The notes: generated from the sequence alone by a model not told the origin. A stretch of 64,000 bases of DNA from Mariprofundus sp. (GCA_021772775.1 JAJFLH010000027.1:1-64000); one strand, 5' to 3'; numbered from the stretch's first letter, positions 36,764-45,350 are shown. Translations and numbers: made by a program.

Positions 36764-37267
36764 TTACTTGAGATTGATCAATTTATCAGAAATATGTTTT
36801 AGCGTTTTAATGGTGACTGCTTTTTCTTCATCAGAAATATCACAGAGCATCTCCTGCTGGAAATCAGCAACCAGAGGTGTCATAACCGCGAGTGCCTGGT
36901 GGCCTGATGCTGTTAATTCAATGCGAAAGCAGCGGCGATCATCCGGGCATGCATTACGTGATACAAAATCTTTTTTGGTTAATCCGTTAATGCGACGTGT
37001 GATGGTAGTTTTGTCACGCATGGTGACGGTTGCAATTTCAACTTGAGTCATTGGCCCTTGCTCCTGCAAGCGGAAAAGAATGGCAAAATCTTGAGCTGAC
37101 AGCGCGTAACCATGAGCACTGAAACGTCGGGAGATTTCTTCAGTCATTAAAAATGCAGTGCGGTTTACATTCATTCCGATAGCCCTCTCAAGCTTAAACC
37201 TTTGGGTGGATTCAAGTATGGTGGCGATAGCATTCTCCAATTTGTGGTCTTGATTTGATCCGCTCAT
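36764..37267 (-). CDS. MarR-family transcriptional regulator
   Basis: 167 residues with a winged helix-turn-helix (about 65-130: MTQVEIATVTMRDKTTITRRI, then wing with CPDDRR). First gene of a leftward run including cytochrome c', DUF2892, LolA-like and MMPL genes. A 33-bp near-perfect palindrome lies 33-65 bases upstream, so it probably represses its own operon and responds to a small ligand or oxidant. Only one Cys stands in the wing. Confidence 0.9.
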   Translation of the reverse strand: MSGSNQDHKLENAIATILESTQRFKLERAIGMNVNRTAFLMTEEISRRFSAHGYALSAQDFAILFRLQEQGPMTQVEIATVTMRDKTTITRRINGLTKKDFVSRNACPDDRRCFRIELTASGHQALAVMTPLVADFQQEMLCDISDEEKAVTIKTLKHISDKLINLK

Positions 37268-37299
37268 TTTATCTCCTGTTGGCGAACCTTAATCAACAA

Positions 37300-37332
37300 G
37301 GTTGCAATATACAACTATTGTATGTTGCAACC
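37300..37332. promoter_or_regulatory. 33-bp palindrome, probable MarR operator
   Basis: Outer arms GGTTGCAA and TTGCAACC are perfect, inner ATACAA and TTGTAT also pair; only the centre and one pair differ. It lies 33-65 bases before the marR-like start, overlapping the expected promoter. MarR proteins bind such interrupted palindromes. Confidence 0.65.
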
Positions 37333-37433
37333 AATTAAAGGGGGGATGCAAAGAACTTATCTACGGGGTGCTCAGCTGATTGTATCAGGTTAATTGGAGG
37401 GACTATCTATGGAGGAGAATAGAAGGGGGGCTT

Positions 37434-37652
37434 TCAGCGGTGGCGGAATTGCATCCACATTTTGAGCAGCAATAATATAGCTGGAAAGCTATGCCACAGC
37501 ACATCAAATATATCGATCAGTTTGTTTAGCTCTCCAGCTTGCAGCATTCTCATTTTTTCAACCAGATGCGGTTCAGGCTGCATGGGTAACATGGCCATTA
37601 GCACCGATGCAGCTATTAAAATGAGATAAGGTATCTCTTCAAGCCATTTCAT
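37434..37652 (-). CDS. Small membrane protein of MMPL/RND clusters
   Basis: 72 residues with two membrane helices and the segment PEPHLVEKMRMLQAGELNKLIDIFDVLWH. Short proteins with this pattern are annotated 'RND transporter' and accompany MMPL exporters; they may be small partner subunits. It lies upstream of marR on the same strand, separated by the operator region. Confidence 0.65.
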   Translation of the reverse strand: MKWLEEIPYLILIAASVLMAMLPMQPEPHLVEKMRMLQAGELNKLIDIFDVLWHSFPAILLLLKMWMQFRHR

Positions 37653-37720
37653 TATTTATCTCCCGACAATATGGCTGTAGTTGCCATGGAAACAGGTTGG
37701 TCATCCTGCTTGATGCTCAA

Positions 37721-39037
37721 TTATGAAGATTCAGAAATCAAACGATCAAGCAGAGCGACGACTTCTGCAGAGAGGGGGGCAATCGCTTCAACATCGGCAA
37801 TGGCGGCATGTTTATCGCCCTTGTTGTAAGACTCCACTGCGCGTCTACCCAGTGAATGCACTTTTTCATGAGGTGTTTCTAACTGTCGGAATGTAGGGCT
37901 ATTACCGTAAGATTGTTTACCCATGACGTCATACCATTTGCCAAGGCGACAATCGTGGTGGTTGGCGACAGTAGAGATGTCAATGTCGCCCCGATCTAAA
38001 ATCATATTGACCAGGCGCTTTTTCCACAGGATGTGATCTGATTTTGCCATACGTAAGATCGCGCCAGTAAGTTTCATGTCGGCAAAACTTTGAATTTCAG
38101 ACATGAGTTTATTTTCCAGAGCATCGGTATCTTGCAGCGTTTGATTGACGACATGACGAGCACTGCTCACCATTGTAGCTGTTTCGCTGACCGAAGATGC
38201 GACCTCTTGAGACGCCTCCGATTGATCCTGAGTTGCCTGGGTGATTTGATCGACTTCTCCAGCAATGAGGTGCAACGCATCGGTCATTTCATGCATGCGA
38301 TCACTCACATCACCCATATTCTGGTTGCCGTGATCAACCGCTTTGGTGATGCCTTGGGTTACTTCTGCAATGCTTGCAACATCCTGCTGAATGCGATGGA
38401 TTTTCTCGATAATGTTCTCAGTTGCCTTCTTGGTTTGTTGAGATAGCTCTTTTACTTCATGTGCAACAACGGCAAAACCTCTGCCTACTTCGCCAGCTCT
38501 TGCTGCCTCAATGGTTGCGTTAAGTGCTAGCAGGTTGGTCTGATCCGATATCTTTTTAATCACCGCCAGAATGCTGTCGATTTCACGTGAGGCTTGCGTC
38601 AATGCTTGCACACGCTCTCCTGCCTGCTCCACACGCTGGTCGATGTTGTTCATCGCATCTACAGCGTGGCTAACCGCTGCGCCAGCATCCTGGCTCTGCT
38701 GATTGGCATGAGAAATACTGCTATTTACCTGATCAATACGTGCCGCAACATGGGTGACATTGGCACTCATCTGTTCACTTGCACTTGCCATAGCGATTGC
38801 TCTGTCATCAAGGGTGCTCATGTCCTGCTCCATGTGACCCATAGAGATGGTTGTTTCAAAGGCATTCATGGTCATTCCAACCATATTATCAAGTTGATTT
38901 AACATGCGATGTTCTAGCTGTGCAGCCAGTGCGTTGGCTTGCTGTATCAGTTGATCATCACCACTAGCTCGATATGTAAAATCACCTTCAGCCAGTTTTG
39001 CAAAGAGGGTTATTGCTTCTTGCTGCGTTTGATCCAT
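37721..39037 (-). CDS. Cytosolic chemoreceptor with CZB domain
   Basis: 438 residues, no membrane helix. N-terminal short region, MCP signalling domain with the hairpin tip [36 protein letters not shown], and a C-terminal CZB domain (about 335-430) with the zinc ligands His in [10 protein letters not shown], Cys in HHDCRLGKW and His in [11 protein letters not shown] receptors sense zinc or oxidants such as hypochlorite. ATG with GAGGAG upstream. No other chemotaxis genes are in the window. Confidence 0.88.
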   Translation of the reverse strand: MDQTQQEAITLFAKLAEGDFTYRASGDDQLIQQANALAAQLEHRMLNQLDNMVGMTMNAFETTISMGHMEQDMSTLDDRAIAMASASEQMSANVTHVAARIDQVNSSISHANQQSQDAGAAVSHAVDAMNNIDQRVEQAGERVQALTQASREIDSILAVIKKISDQTNLLALNATIEAARAGEVGRGFAVVAHEVKELSQQTKKATENIIEKIHRIQQDVASIAEVTQGITKAVDHGNQNMGDVSDRMHEMTDALHLIAGEVDQITQATQDQSEASQEVASSVSETATMVSSARHVVNQTLQDTDALENKLMSEIQSFADMKLTGAILRMAKSDHILWKKRLVNMILDRGDIDISTVANHHDCRLGKWYDVMGKQSYGNSPTFRQLETPHEKVHSLGRRAVESYNKGDKHAAIADVEAIAPLSAEVVALLDRLISESS

Positions 39038-39128
39038 GAGGGGCTCCTCGGATAGTTCCTGTTACTCGTTGATCTGCTTTTATGCATCCATTTTAAGCAA
39101 TAATGGTACCAATAACAAACACTGGTGA

Positions 39129-39596
39129 TCAAATGGCTTGAGTTTTTTCATTACCTTTAAGTAATCTAACCAGCATGAGGGCGGCAAATGCCAAGCCGAT
39201 CATTGAAAGTGCGCCCAAGCCTTCATGTTTTAGCCATTGGCAGAAAAACACCCACGCGGCTAAAGAGAGAAATGCCGTTAATCCGCCAACCGTTTGCAGT
39301 AACACTTCTGATATACCGCCTCGCCGTTTTGCGGTAGAGAAAATAGCTCGTAAAGGGCTCAAAAGCCATCTCTCCAGTCGATTCAGATATGCTGGTTTTT
39401 TTAACAATACCCAGCCCAATGCAATAATTGACAGGGCAAAAATGCCGTAATCCACGATCAACAGAGCAAAATCAATTTGATCCATCCAGTCTGGTGGCCC
39501 CTGGCGGGTTGTATAGGCTTCACCCTTATCGAGAGGATCCGCCGATAGTGCTGCTGGCCAGCATGCCAGCAGCAACCATAGACCGATTTTATTCAT
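39129..39596 (-). CDS. Membrane protein beside cytochrome c peroxidase, paralogue of 40595-40903
   Basis: 155 residues: signal peptide (about 1-20), then three membrane helices. The C-terminal third (WVFFCQWLKHEGLGALSMIG) resembles the end of the small protein encoded at 40595-40903 on the other side of the peroxidase gene. ATG at 39596 or GTG at 39599; CAGGAG lies upstream. Possibly a membrane partner or quinol-linked subunit for the peroxidase; no family recognised. Confidence 0.6.
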   Translation of the reverse strand: MNKIGLWLLLACWPAALSADPLDKGEAYTTRQGPPDWMDQIDFALLIVDYGIFALSIIALGWVLLKKPAYLNRLERWLLSPLRAIFSTAKRRGGISEVLLQTVGGLTAFLSLAAWVFFCQWLKHEGLGALSMIGLAFAALMLVRLLKGNEKTQAI

Positions 39597-39602
39597 CACC
39601 TG

Positions 39603-40580
39603 CTACTCCTGCCAATCTAGAGCGTGATTGTTTGGGCGAGGAAGTTGTGGATAGGTGATCTGTGGCATTTCACCCGTTAAGGTTTCCAGAAATGCTACAA
39701 TATCTTTTACATCGTGTTTCGAAAGTTTGGTGTTCAATTGTACTTTCGCCATGATGCTTACTGCCTCTGCTAATGTCTTAGCTGAGCCATCATGAAAATA
39801 GGGCGCGGTCATTGCTACATTACGCCATGACTGCACTCGGAAAACGTGATCATCATCATCCTTACCGGTAACTGCCTTTAAGCCGATATCTGAACCATGT
39901 TTGAAGGCAACAAATTTATTGCTGGTGAACAGAGGGCCGGCATGGCACGAGGTGCAGCCAATATCAGCCACCTTATTCATACCACGGATGGCAGCCGGGC
40001 TAATTGTACCTTTGCCCTGCACATAAAGGTCAAATGGCGCATTCGGCGTATTTAAAGTGCGCTCAAAGGCCGCAATAGCTTTTGCCATATTGTTATAGCT
40101 GATACTGTTTTTTCCAAAAACCGCATCGAATTCGGTTGTGTAGCCTGCAGCTTTCAGGCGTGTTACCGCATCAGCTTCAGATTCAACCGCCATTTCCACG
40201 GGGTTCAATGGCGGCCCTTTAGCCTGATCTTCCAGCAGTGGTGCACGTCCATCCCAGAACTGCCTGCTCCAGAAACCGGAGTTCAACACTGTGGGGGCAT
40301 TACGTCCGCCACGCTGCCATTTATGGCCAATAGAGAACTGTTGATTATCTACACCCCAAGTGGCTAAGTTATGGCAGGAGTTGCATGAGAAGTGGCCACT
40401 TTTTGATAGAGCTGGTTCAAAGTATAGTTTTTTGCCCAACTCTACTTTGGCTTGAGTCATTGGATTGTTAGTAGGAATTGGTGGTGATGATGGCAATACG
40501 CCCATGCCTTCAGGGATCTCATTGGCCCAAGCATTGCTTGATAGAGCCATAAAGAAGAGTGCTAAAAAGATGTTTTTCAT
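39603..40580 (-). CDS. Dihaem cytochrome c peroxidase
   Basis: 325 residues: signal peptide (about 1-19), haem sites CNSCH at 66-70 and CTSCH at 209-213, and the CCP/MauG-family segments RNAPTVLN and FWDGRAP. It reduces hydrogen peroxide in the periplasm with electrons from cytochromes or cupredoxins. ATG at 40580 has AGGTG upstream. Flanked by two related small membrane proteins, an arrangement that suggests membrane association. Confidence 0.9.
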   Translation of the reverse strand: MKNIFLALFFMALSSNAWANEIPEGMGVLPSSPPIPTNNPMTQAKVELGKKLYFEPALSKSGHFSCNSCHNLATWGVDNQQFSIGHKWQRGGRNAPTVLNSGFWSRQFWDGRAPLLEDQAKGPPLNPVEMAVESEADAVTRLKAAGYTTEFDAVFGKNSISYNNMAKAIAAFERTLNTPNAPFDLYVQGKGTISPAAIRGMNKVADIGCTSCHAGPLFTSNKFVAFKHGSDIGLKAVTGKDDDDHVFRVQSWRNVAMTAPYFHDGSAKTLAEAVSIMAKVQLNTKLSKHDVKDIVAFLETLTGEMPQITYPQLPRPNNHALDWQE

Positions 40581-40594
40581 GATGTTCACCTAAG

Positions 40595-40903
40595 TTAAAT
40601 TTTTTCGCGCATTTTTTTCTGTTTTTCTTCGATCATTTTTAAGGCCTGCAAGCCTAACAGCATCGCAATACCTAGCCCAGATGCGCCGAGGCCATACCAG
40701 CCTTTGGCATCGAGCCAGTGGCAGCTTAGTAGCCATATTATAAAGATTGGTGAATAGATCATTAATTGCCAGGCGAAAGAACGGCCTTCTCCCCATTTGA
40801 GCAACAGGAAAGGGATAAACCTCAACCAGAATGATTGATGCTGATAGGCTTTGATAGAGAAAGCCATTAAGACGATGAATATAATCACATGCAATAGAAA
40901 CAT
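40595..40903 (-). CDS. Small membrane protein upstream of cytochrome c peroxidase
   Basis: 102 residues with three membrane helices and a basic C-terminus. The segment IIWLLSCHWLDAKGWYGLGA resembles the C-terminal part of the protein at 39129-39596, indicating a shared origin. Function unknown; context points to the peroxidase. Confidence 0.6.
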   Translation of the reverse strand: MFLLHVIIFIVLMAFSIKAYQHQSFWLRFIPFLLLKWGEGRSFAWQLMIYSPIFIIWLLSCHWLDAKGWYGLGASGLGIAMLLGLQALKMIEEKQKKMREKI

Positions 40904-40920
40904 AGCGATAAACCAAATGT

Positions 40921-41265
40921 TTATGGCTTTGAGAACTCCTCAAATGCCTGCATGGCCTCTGCCGCATACATCAATGACGGGCCACCACCCATATATATTG
41001 CCATAGCTAAAGTTTCAGTTAGCTCTTCTCGGGTTACACCTAAAGCAATCAGTGCTTTGACATGAAAGCCTATACAGCCCTGGCAGTGACCAGCTACACC
41101 TATTGCCAGAGCGATCAGCTCTTTGGTCTTTTTGCTTAATGCACCATCTTCAAGTGCAGCGCCAGCCATGGCTGAAAAGCCTTTCATAACATCAGGAATG
41201 TCTTTGCGAAGACCGCCAATGGTGGTCGATAACTCAGTTGTCAGTTGTTTGTAGTTTTCAGACAT
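40921..41265 (-). CDS. AhpD/carboxymuconolactone decarboxylase-like protein
   Basis: 114 residues, CMD/AhpD family. The redox pair is HCQGCIGFH, and the helical motif ALGVTREELTETLAMAIYMGGGP follows. Such proteins reduce peroxiredoxins or act as thiol peroxidases. The second of two adjacent ATGs fits the GAGGAG site best. Lies between SQR and the peroxidase, in keeping with an oxidant/sulfur stress set. Confidence 0.85.
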   Translation of the reverse strand: MSENYKQLTTELSTTIGGLRKDIPDVMKGFSAMAGAALEDGALSKKTKELIALAIGVAGHCQGCIGFHVKALIALGVTREELTETLAMAIYMGGGPSLMYAAEAMQAFEEFSKP

Positions 41266-41287
41266 CATTACTCCTCAATGGATAGAT

Positions 41288-41338
41288 AACAAAGACGCCA
41301 AGAAAGCTCGAGAGGGTTTTCTTGGCGCCTTTGTTGTT
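41288..41338. repeat. Inverted repeat between SQR and AhpD-like genes
   Basis: AACAAAGACGCCAAGAAA pairs with TTTTCTTGGCGCCTTTGTT around an 11-base loop. It could act as a terminator for SQR on the minus strand although no T-run follows. The sequence belongs to the CACCAAGG-type dispersed repeats also seen at 27334. Confidence 0.5.
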
Positions 41339-42616
41339 TTATTTCAAGCGTTCAATTCCCATGCGTTTCAGGAATGCTTTTTCAATAAATGGCTCTGAGA
41401 CACCTGTTTTCATCTTACGCATGAAATATTTCTCAAAACCTACTTTGGCTACATGCACCCATTTTCCACCTTTGGCCCAAACCATATTACGTGGTGGAAT
41501 CTGCGGGTAAGCGACCAGTGCGACACCTCCATCACCAAAATCAGCCAGGCAGATGGCTCCCCAGGTCCCACATTGCTCAGGCTCTTCACCTTTCAGTTCA
41601 TGGACAATATTGTGCACAATCGCTGTTGTCATCGATTCAATCATAAAACCGGTTTTCGGAGTGCCTACAGGTAGAGGCGTCTCTTCAACTGGCGGGATGG
41701 CAACAATTACGCCTGTACCATAGATGTTTTTAAATTTAGGGCTTTGCTGATAATCATTGATATGCATAAAGCCAATCGGATTAACCAGTCCTTCGCAGTT
41801 GGCCACAGGGCCAACACCACGAAATGGCGGCATTAGCATTGCGAACTGATGATCCAATGAACCTGAAGCGATGGTGTTACCATGGCGGTCTACTTCTTCA
41901 TAATCAATTGTATGCTCATGAACTTCTGTTGTTCTACAGTTCGTAATAAATTTTATATCACGTTTTCTCAACTCTGACTCTAACAGTGCCTTAGAATCTT
42001 CCACGCCACCTAGTCCGAGGTGACCAATATACGGCTCAGGTGTGATAAATGTCATCGGTACTTTGTTACGGATTTTGCGACGACGTAGCTCTGTATCAAG
42101 GATGCAGGCATATTCATAGGCTGGCCCATAACATGATACGCCTTGCACAGCGCCAACAACAATCGGGCCCGGGTTTTTACAGAACTCTTCAAACGCATTG
42201 TATGCTTCTACAGCATGATCAACATGACAAATCGAATGGGTATGCCCTTCTGGCCCCATGCCAGGGACCAGCTCAAACGCCAGGCGCGGGCCAGTTGCAA
42301 CAATCAAATAATCATAATCCAGATTCTGCCCATTACTTAACCGTAAACGACTCTCATCGGCCAGAATCTCATCCACACCGCAGGATAAAAAGTTAATGCC
42401 TTTTTTATTCAAATATGGCGAGCATTGAAAACTGATCTGCTCTTTATCTCGCCAACCCACAGCAACCCATGGGTTTGATGGCGTGAAATGGAAATAGTCC
42501 ACATTGGATATTACCGTCACTTCATGTCCATCACCGAGTTTATTCAGTTCTTCTTTCATTTCATAAGCTGCCGGCATACCGCCGATACCCGCTCCAATAA
42601 TGACTACATGCGCCAT
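41339..42616 (-). CDS. sqr: Sulfide:quinone oxidoreductase
   Basis: 425 residues, FAD-dependent membrane-associated enzyme that oxidises sulfide to sulfane sulfur and reduces quinone. It has N-terminal GAGIGGMPAA for FAD, and three redox Cys in the expected places: Cys130 (SICHVD), Cys162 (GVSCYGPAYE) and Cys356 (GAICLADFGD), matching the spacing in the Acidithiobacillus enzyme. The IPPVEETP and PKTGFMIESM segments near residues 308-330 are also typical. ATG with AAGGAGAC upstream; a GAGGGC/GCCCTC hairpin stands at 42637-42658. It heads the sqr-AhpD-peroxidase run. Confidence 0.92.
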   Translation of the reverse strand: MAHVVIIGAGIGGMPAAYEMKEELNKLGDGHEVTVISNVDYFHFTPSNPWVAVGWRDKEQISFQCSPYLNKKGINFLSCGVDEILADESRLRLSNGQNLDYDYLIVATGPRLAFELVPGMGPEGHTHSICHVDHAVEAYNAFEEFCKNPGPIVVGAVQGVSCYGPAYEYACILDTELRRRKIRNKVPMTFITPEPYIGHLGLGGVEDSKALLESELRKRDIKFITNCRTTEVHEHTIDYEEVDRHGNTIASGSLDHQFAMLMPPFRGVGPVANCEGLVNPIGFMHINDYQQSPKFKNIYGTGVIVAIPPVEETPLPVGTPKTGFMIESMTTAIVHNIVHELKGEEPEQCGTWGAICLADFGDGGVALVAYPQIPPRNMVWAKGGKWVHVAKVGFEKYFMRKMKTGVSEPFIEKAFLKRMGIERLK

Positions 42617-42749
42617 AGTTGTTTGTCTCCTTCTATGAGGGCATTCACTATGGCCCTCTGCTAATATTACTCTCTACCTTGCGGCAAGACTTAAGCGGGA
42701 AAAGCTCCGGATATCGTCTCCAGAAAGCTATTTACCTGTTATATATTCA

Positions 42750-42995
42750 TCAACCTTCTCTGCCGTGGCAGGTTTGGCTGAATAGAGAGCTAGCTATGGC
42801 ATAAAGCGGACAAAATCCCACTGCTGCAGTGGCAATAAAAAATAGCCCGAGAGCCAGCCATGGCAGCAAGATTGCACTCAAGATGCTGCTTATAATCATG
42901 GCTAGTCCGAACCAGACTCTGATCGATTTATCAAATTTACTGATATGCCCGATCATAAGGTCTTGCATTATTGGGGCGATGTTCTTATGTCTCAT
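42750..42995 (-). CDS. DUF2892-type small membrane protein
   Basis: 81 residues, two membrane helices, with DKSIRVWFGLAMI and the closing VGFCPLYAIA motif of the DUF2892 family. The start is uncertain because no ribosome site precedes Met1; Met10 or Met14 are alternatives. It sits between sqr and another DUF2892 gene. The Cys in GFCPLY is conserved in the family and may handle sulfur. Confidence 0.72.
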   Translation of the reverse strand: MRHKNIAPIMQDLMIGHISKFDKSIRVWFGLAMIISSILSAILLPWLALGLFFIATAAVGFCPLYAIASSLFSQTCHGREG

Positions 42996-43060
42996 TATTA
43001 TACCATACTTAGCTACTCAGTTATGCGCATTATAATATGGTAATATAATATATCAATGAA

Positions 43061-43264
43061 TTATTTTGCTGGGCACGTTTTGAAGCCAAATATGACATAT
43101 AGTGGGCAAAACTTAATGACTGAAGTGAGTGTAAATACCGCACCTGCACCCATTGCTACATAGTTCCAAGGTTCAGCCAATCCAGCGATTGCACCAGCGG
43201 CAATCAAGGCAAGACCTGCAACCAAACGAAAGATTCTGTCGACTCCACCTACATTTGCTTTCAT
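43061..43264 (-). CDS. DUF2892-type small membrane protein
   Basis: 67 residues, two membrane helices, begins MKANVGGVDRIFRLVAGL and ends IKFCPLYVIFGFKTCPAK, the usual DUF2892 form with FCPLY. ATG preceded by AAGGAGATA. A GTGACA-T-TGTCAC palindrome lies 60-72 bases upstream. Confidence 0.8.
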   Translation of the reverse strand: MKANVGGVDRIFRLVAGLALIAAGAIAGLAEPWNYVAMGAGAVFTLTSVIKFCPLYVIFGFKTCPAK

Positions 43265-43323
43265 AATTATCTCCTTTCATCGTTAATGAAGTGCAATCCT
43301 ATAATTATCAAACAAACGCTTCA

Positions 43324-43336
43324 GTGACAATGTCAC
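43324..43336. promoter_or_regulatory. 13-bp palindrome, possible Crp/Fnr-type operator
   Basis: GTGACAATGTCAC, six-base arms around one central base, lies between the Crp/Fnr gene and the DUF2892 gene, 60-72 bases before the latter. Half-sites resemble those of the Crp/Fnr superfamily but spacing differs from classical Crp and Fnr sites. Confidence 0.4.
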
Positions 43337-43341
43337 CGAAA

Positions 43342-44028
43342 TTAATCTTTATCTCGAATTGCTATATCTCGAATTGCATCAAGCTGGAGTACTATGATTT
43401 TATTGCGCCCAAGTGTGACTAGCCCTTTGCGCTCAAAATCTTTGATCAGACGGCTGACCACTTCACGAGCAGTGCCCAGTTCAACAGCCATCTGCCTGTG
43501 TGTAAACTCAAGTATATCACCATTTCTAGTTGAGTTTTTTAACAGAAAGGCGGCAAGGCGAACATCTTTTCGGCCAAATGCGACATCTTCTAGCAATAGC
43601 ATCAGATCACTGATGCGGTGGCCAATATTTGCCATGACAAATTGTCTGAAAAGAGGGGATTGAGCCAGAGCGGCATCAAACACATCCAATGGCAACAACA
43701 CCAGATCCACATCTGCTTCAACCACACCTTCAGCTGGATAGTGCTGCTTACCCAGCAGACAGGTCGTGGTCAGCATGCAACTTTGACCCTCCTCGACGCG
43801 GTAGAGCACGATTTCATGTCCCTGAGGGTCAATCTTTTGCACACGAATAGAGCCGCTTACAACAAGCACATAACCGTTGCAGGCATCACCATCACGAAAC
43901 AGTACGCTGCCTTGTTTTACTTGCATGCGCATGGCTTTCGCTGAAGCAGTACTCCAGGCCTTATCGCTGTTCTCATTGAGTTCAGGGAAGTTTGTGAGCC
44001 ACTCTTTTAGCGTGTTTTTTTGATTCAT
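43342..44028 (-). CDS. Crp/Fnr-family transcriptional regulator
   Basis: 228 residues: cyclic-nucleotide-binding-type beta-barrel (about 25-120), dimer helix and C-terminal winged helix with THRQMAVELGTAREVVSRLIKDFE as recognition region. Two Cys (in DACNGYV and SCMLTTTCLLG) are present but not the Fnr [4Fe-4S] N-terminal set, so it is not Fnr itself. The close neighbours (DUF302, rhodaneses, DUF2892, SQR) suggest it regulates sulfur genes. Confidence 0.9.
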   Translation of the reverse strand: MNQKNTLKEWLTNFPELNENSDKAWSTASAKAMRMQVKQGSVLFRDGDACNGYVLVVSGSIRVQKIDPQGHEIVLYRVEEGQSCMLTTTCLLGKQHYPAEGVVEADVDLVLLPLDVFDAALAQSPLFRQFVMANIGHRISDLMLLLEDVAFGRKDVRLAAFLLKNSTRNGDILEFTHRQMAVELGTAREVVSRLIKDFERKGLVTLGRNKIIVLQLDAIRDIAIRDKD

Positions 44029-44029
44029 C

Positions 44030-44419
44030 TCAGATGCTGTTGAGAGCCTGTTCTAACAGTGGTCTGGCATCCTTGACCAAGCAGTCCAACTTGGGGTTAT
44101 CAATCATACCAACCATGGCCTGCGGATCAATGATGGAAACAACTATTTCGTCATTATCATTCTGATAAATAATGACATTGCATGGCAACATCAAACCGAG
44201 TTCCGGCTCCAGGTTAAGAGCATTGTTGGCCAGTTTAGGGTTACAGGCACCTAAAATCACATAAGGAGCACGTTCAACTTCAATTTTCTTCTTTAAAGTT
44301 TCTGCAACATCAATGCGGGTCAGGATACCAAACCCGACCCCTTTTAAGGCCTCGGTAATCGCTATTTCTGCCGCTGCCATATCGCCATCAAAGATTGTTC
44401 TCATACCATAATCACTCAT
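44030..44419 (-). CDS. DUF302 protein
   Basis: 129 residues of the DUF302 family: ITEALKGVGFGILTRIDVAETLKKK, ILGACNPKLANNAL and LMLPCNVIIYQ, including the family's two Cys positions. Cytoplasmic. Often found near sulfur and metal stress genes; activity unknown. Directly precedes the Crp/Fnr gene (one base between them). Confidence 0.88.
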   Translation of the reverse strand: MSDYGMRTIFDGDMAAAEIAITEALKGVGFGILTRIDVAETLKKKIEVERAPYVILGACNPKLANNALNLEPELGLMLPCNVIIYQNDNDEIVVSIIDPQAMVGMIDNPKLDCLVKDARPLLEQALNSI

Positions 44420-44447
44420 ATCATCCTCCTTATAATCTAAACCTATT

Positions 44448-44598
44448 CACCGCAGAGTACTCAGAGTCACATAGAGAAAAACCAATCAGAAAGGAGATCA
44501 GATGACGAAAGCATCTTTACAATTCTCTAGATTCTACTCTGCAGCAAGGTGAATTGCGCTTGCGCAAGAGCGAGTGCCCTGGGGTGACTCTGTGGTAA
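44448..44598. repeat. Composite dispersed intergenic repeat
   Basis: Outer arms CACCGCAGAGTACTCAGAG and GACTCTGTGGT mark the CCGCAGAG family. Inside, 44546-44596 carries the AAGGTGAATTGCGCTTGCGCAAGAG..GTGCCCT core shared with 27151-27255 (minus) and 56601-56725, with a TTGCG-CTTG-CGCAA hairpin. Non-coding. Confidence 0.6.
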
Positions 44599-44603
44599 TA
44601 ATT

Positions 44604-44936
44604 TTACGCTTGATCGACAGGATAACCGGCCTGTTTCCATGCCATGGTGCCACCTGCGACATTGATTACATTTGTATGGCCTGCTTGTCTGGCCAAATAA
44701 TCAACGGCCTGGGCGGAACGCGCACCAGAGTGACAAATTAGAAATACATCGCCCTGTTTTGGAAACTCATCGACGCGAGCCATCAATGTGTTCAGGGGAA
44801 TCAATGTGGCGCCAGGGACATGGCCTGATCTGTATTCGTCCATTGAGCGCACATCAAATAGGGCGACAGGAGCCTTTTTTTCTTTAGCTACCAGCCAACG
44901 CGGGTACAATTCATTTACAGTCATGCTTGCAGACAT
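44604..44936 (-). CDS. Rhodanese-like sulfurtransferase
   Basis: 110 residues, single rhodanese domain without a signal peptide. Active loop ICHSGARSAQA has the catalytic Cys; VALFDVRSMDEYRSGHVPGA is the entry motif. Transfers sulfane sulfur, probably from persulfide made by SQR. The ATG directly follows the stop of the upstream rhodanese gene. Confidence 0.9.
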   Translation of the reverse strand: MSASMTVNELYPRWLVAKEKKAPVALFDVRSMDEYRSGHVPGATLIPLNTLMARVDEFPKQGDVFLICHSGARSAQAVDYLARQAGHTNVINVAGGTMAWKQAGYPVDQA

Positions 44937-45350
44937 CTATTTCACCACCGGATAACCGGCTGCTTTCCATGCTTTGATGCCGCCTTTAATGTTTTCAATA
45001 TTCTTAAAGCCATGTTTAGCCAATAGCTTTGAAGCTTTTACTGAGCGTACGCCAGAGTGGCAATATACGTATACGCGTTTGCCATGGGGAATATCACCCA
45101 AGCGTTTGGCCAATTCCTGTACTGGAATCAATGTTGCTCCTTCGACATGGCCCTCGGCGTACTCCTCAGCTGTACGCACATCGAGTAGCATGAAAGGTAC
45201 CGGTGACTTTTCACCTTGCATCCAGTGTTCATGCGCATGGTTTACATTAGCATTTTCATAACCATCCGGACTCTGATCGCCAAACCCACATGCCGTAGCA
45301 GCCAGTGGCATGGCTATAACTATCAAGAACATCATCATTATACGTTTCAT
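44937..45350 (-). CDS. Exported rhodanese
   Basis: 137 residues: N-terminal signal sequence ending AATACG, which could be a weak lipobox, then a rhodanese domain with LLDVRTAEEYAEGHVEGA and active loop VYCHSGVRS. The ATG at 45350 with AGGAGA upstream is preferred to a longer start. Placed in the periplasm or on a membrane. The second of three successive rhodanese genes. Confidence 0.87.
   Translation of the reverse strand: MKRIMMMFLIVIAMPLAATACGFGDQSPDGYENANVNHAHEHWMQGEKSPVPFMLLDVRTAEEYAEGHVEGATLIPVQELAKRLGDIPHGKRVYVYCHSGVRSVKASKLLAKHGFKNIENIKGGIKAWKAAGYPVVK

Noticed and set aside
37409-37465. 18-codon plus-strand frame with a good GGAGG site
   Set aside because: Very short, antisense to the end of the 37434-37652 gene, glycine-rich without structure; probably chance.
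41339-42616. Idea that the SQR lacks its third redox cysteine because GVIVAIPPVE has no Cys
   Set aside because: Counting residues places the third Cys at 356 in GAICLADFG, so all three redox cysteines are present.
42637-42658. GAGGGC/GCCCTC hairpin upstream of sqr as a riboswitch or attenuator
   Set aside because: Only six base pairs and no alternative structure seen; mentioned in the sqr entry but not called.
43636-43646. GACAAATTGTC palindrome similar to the nirK-region motif
   Set aside because: Lies inside the Crp/Fnr coding region and lacks the GCG/CGC outer bases.
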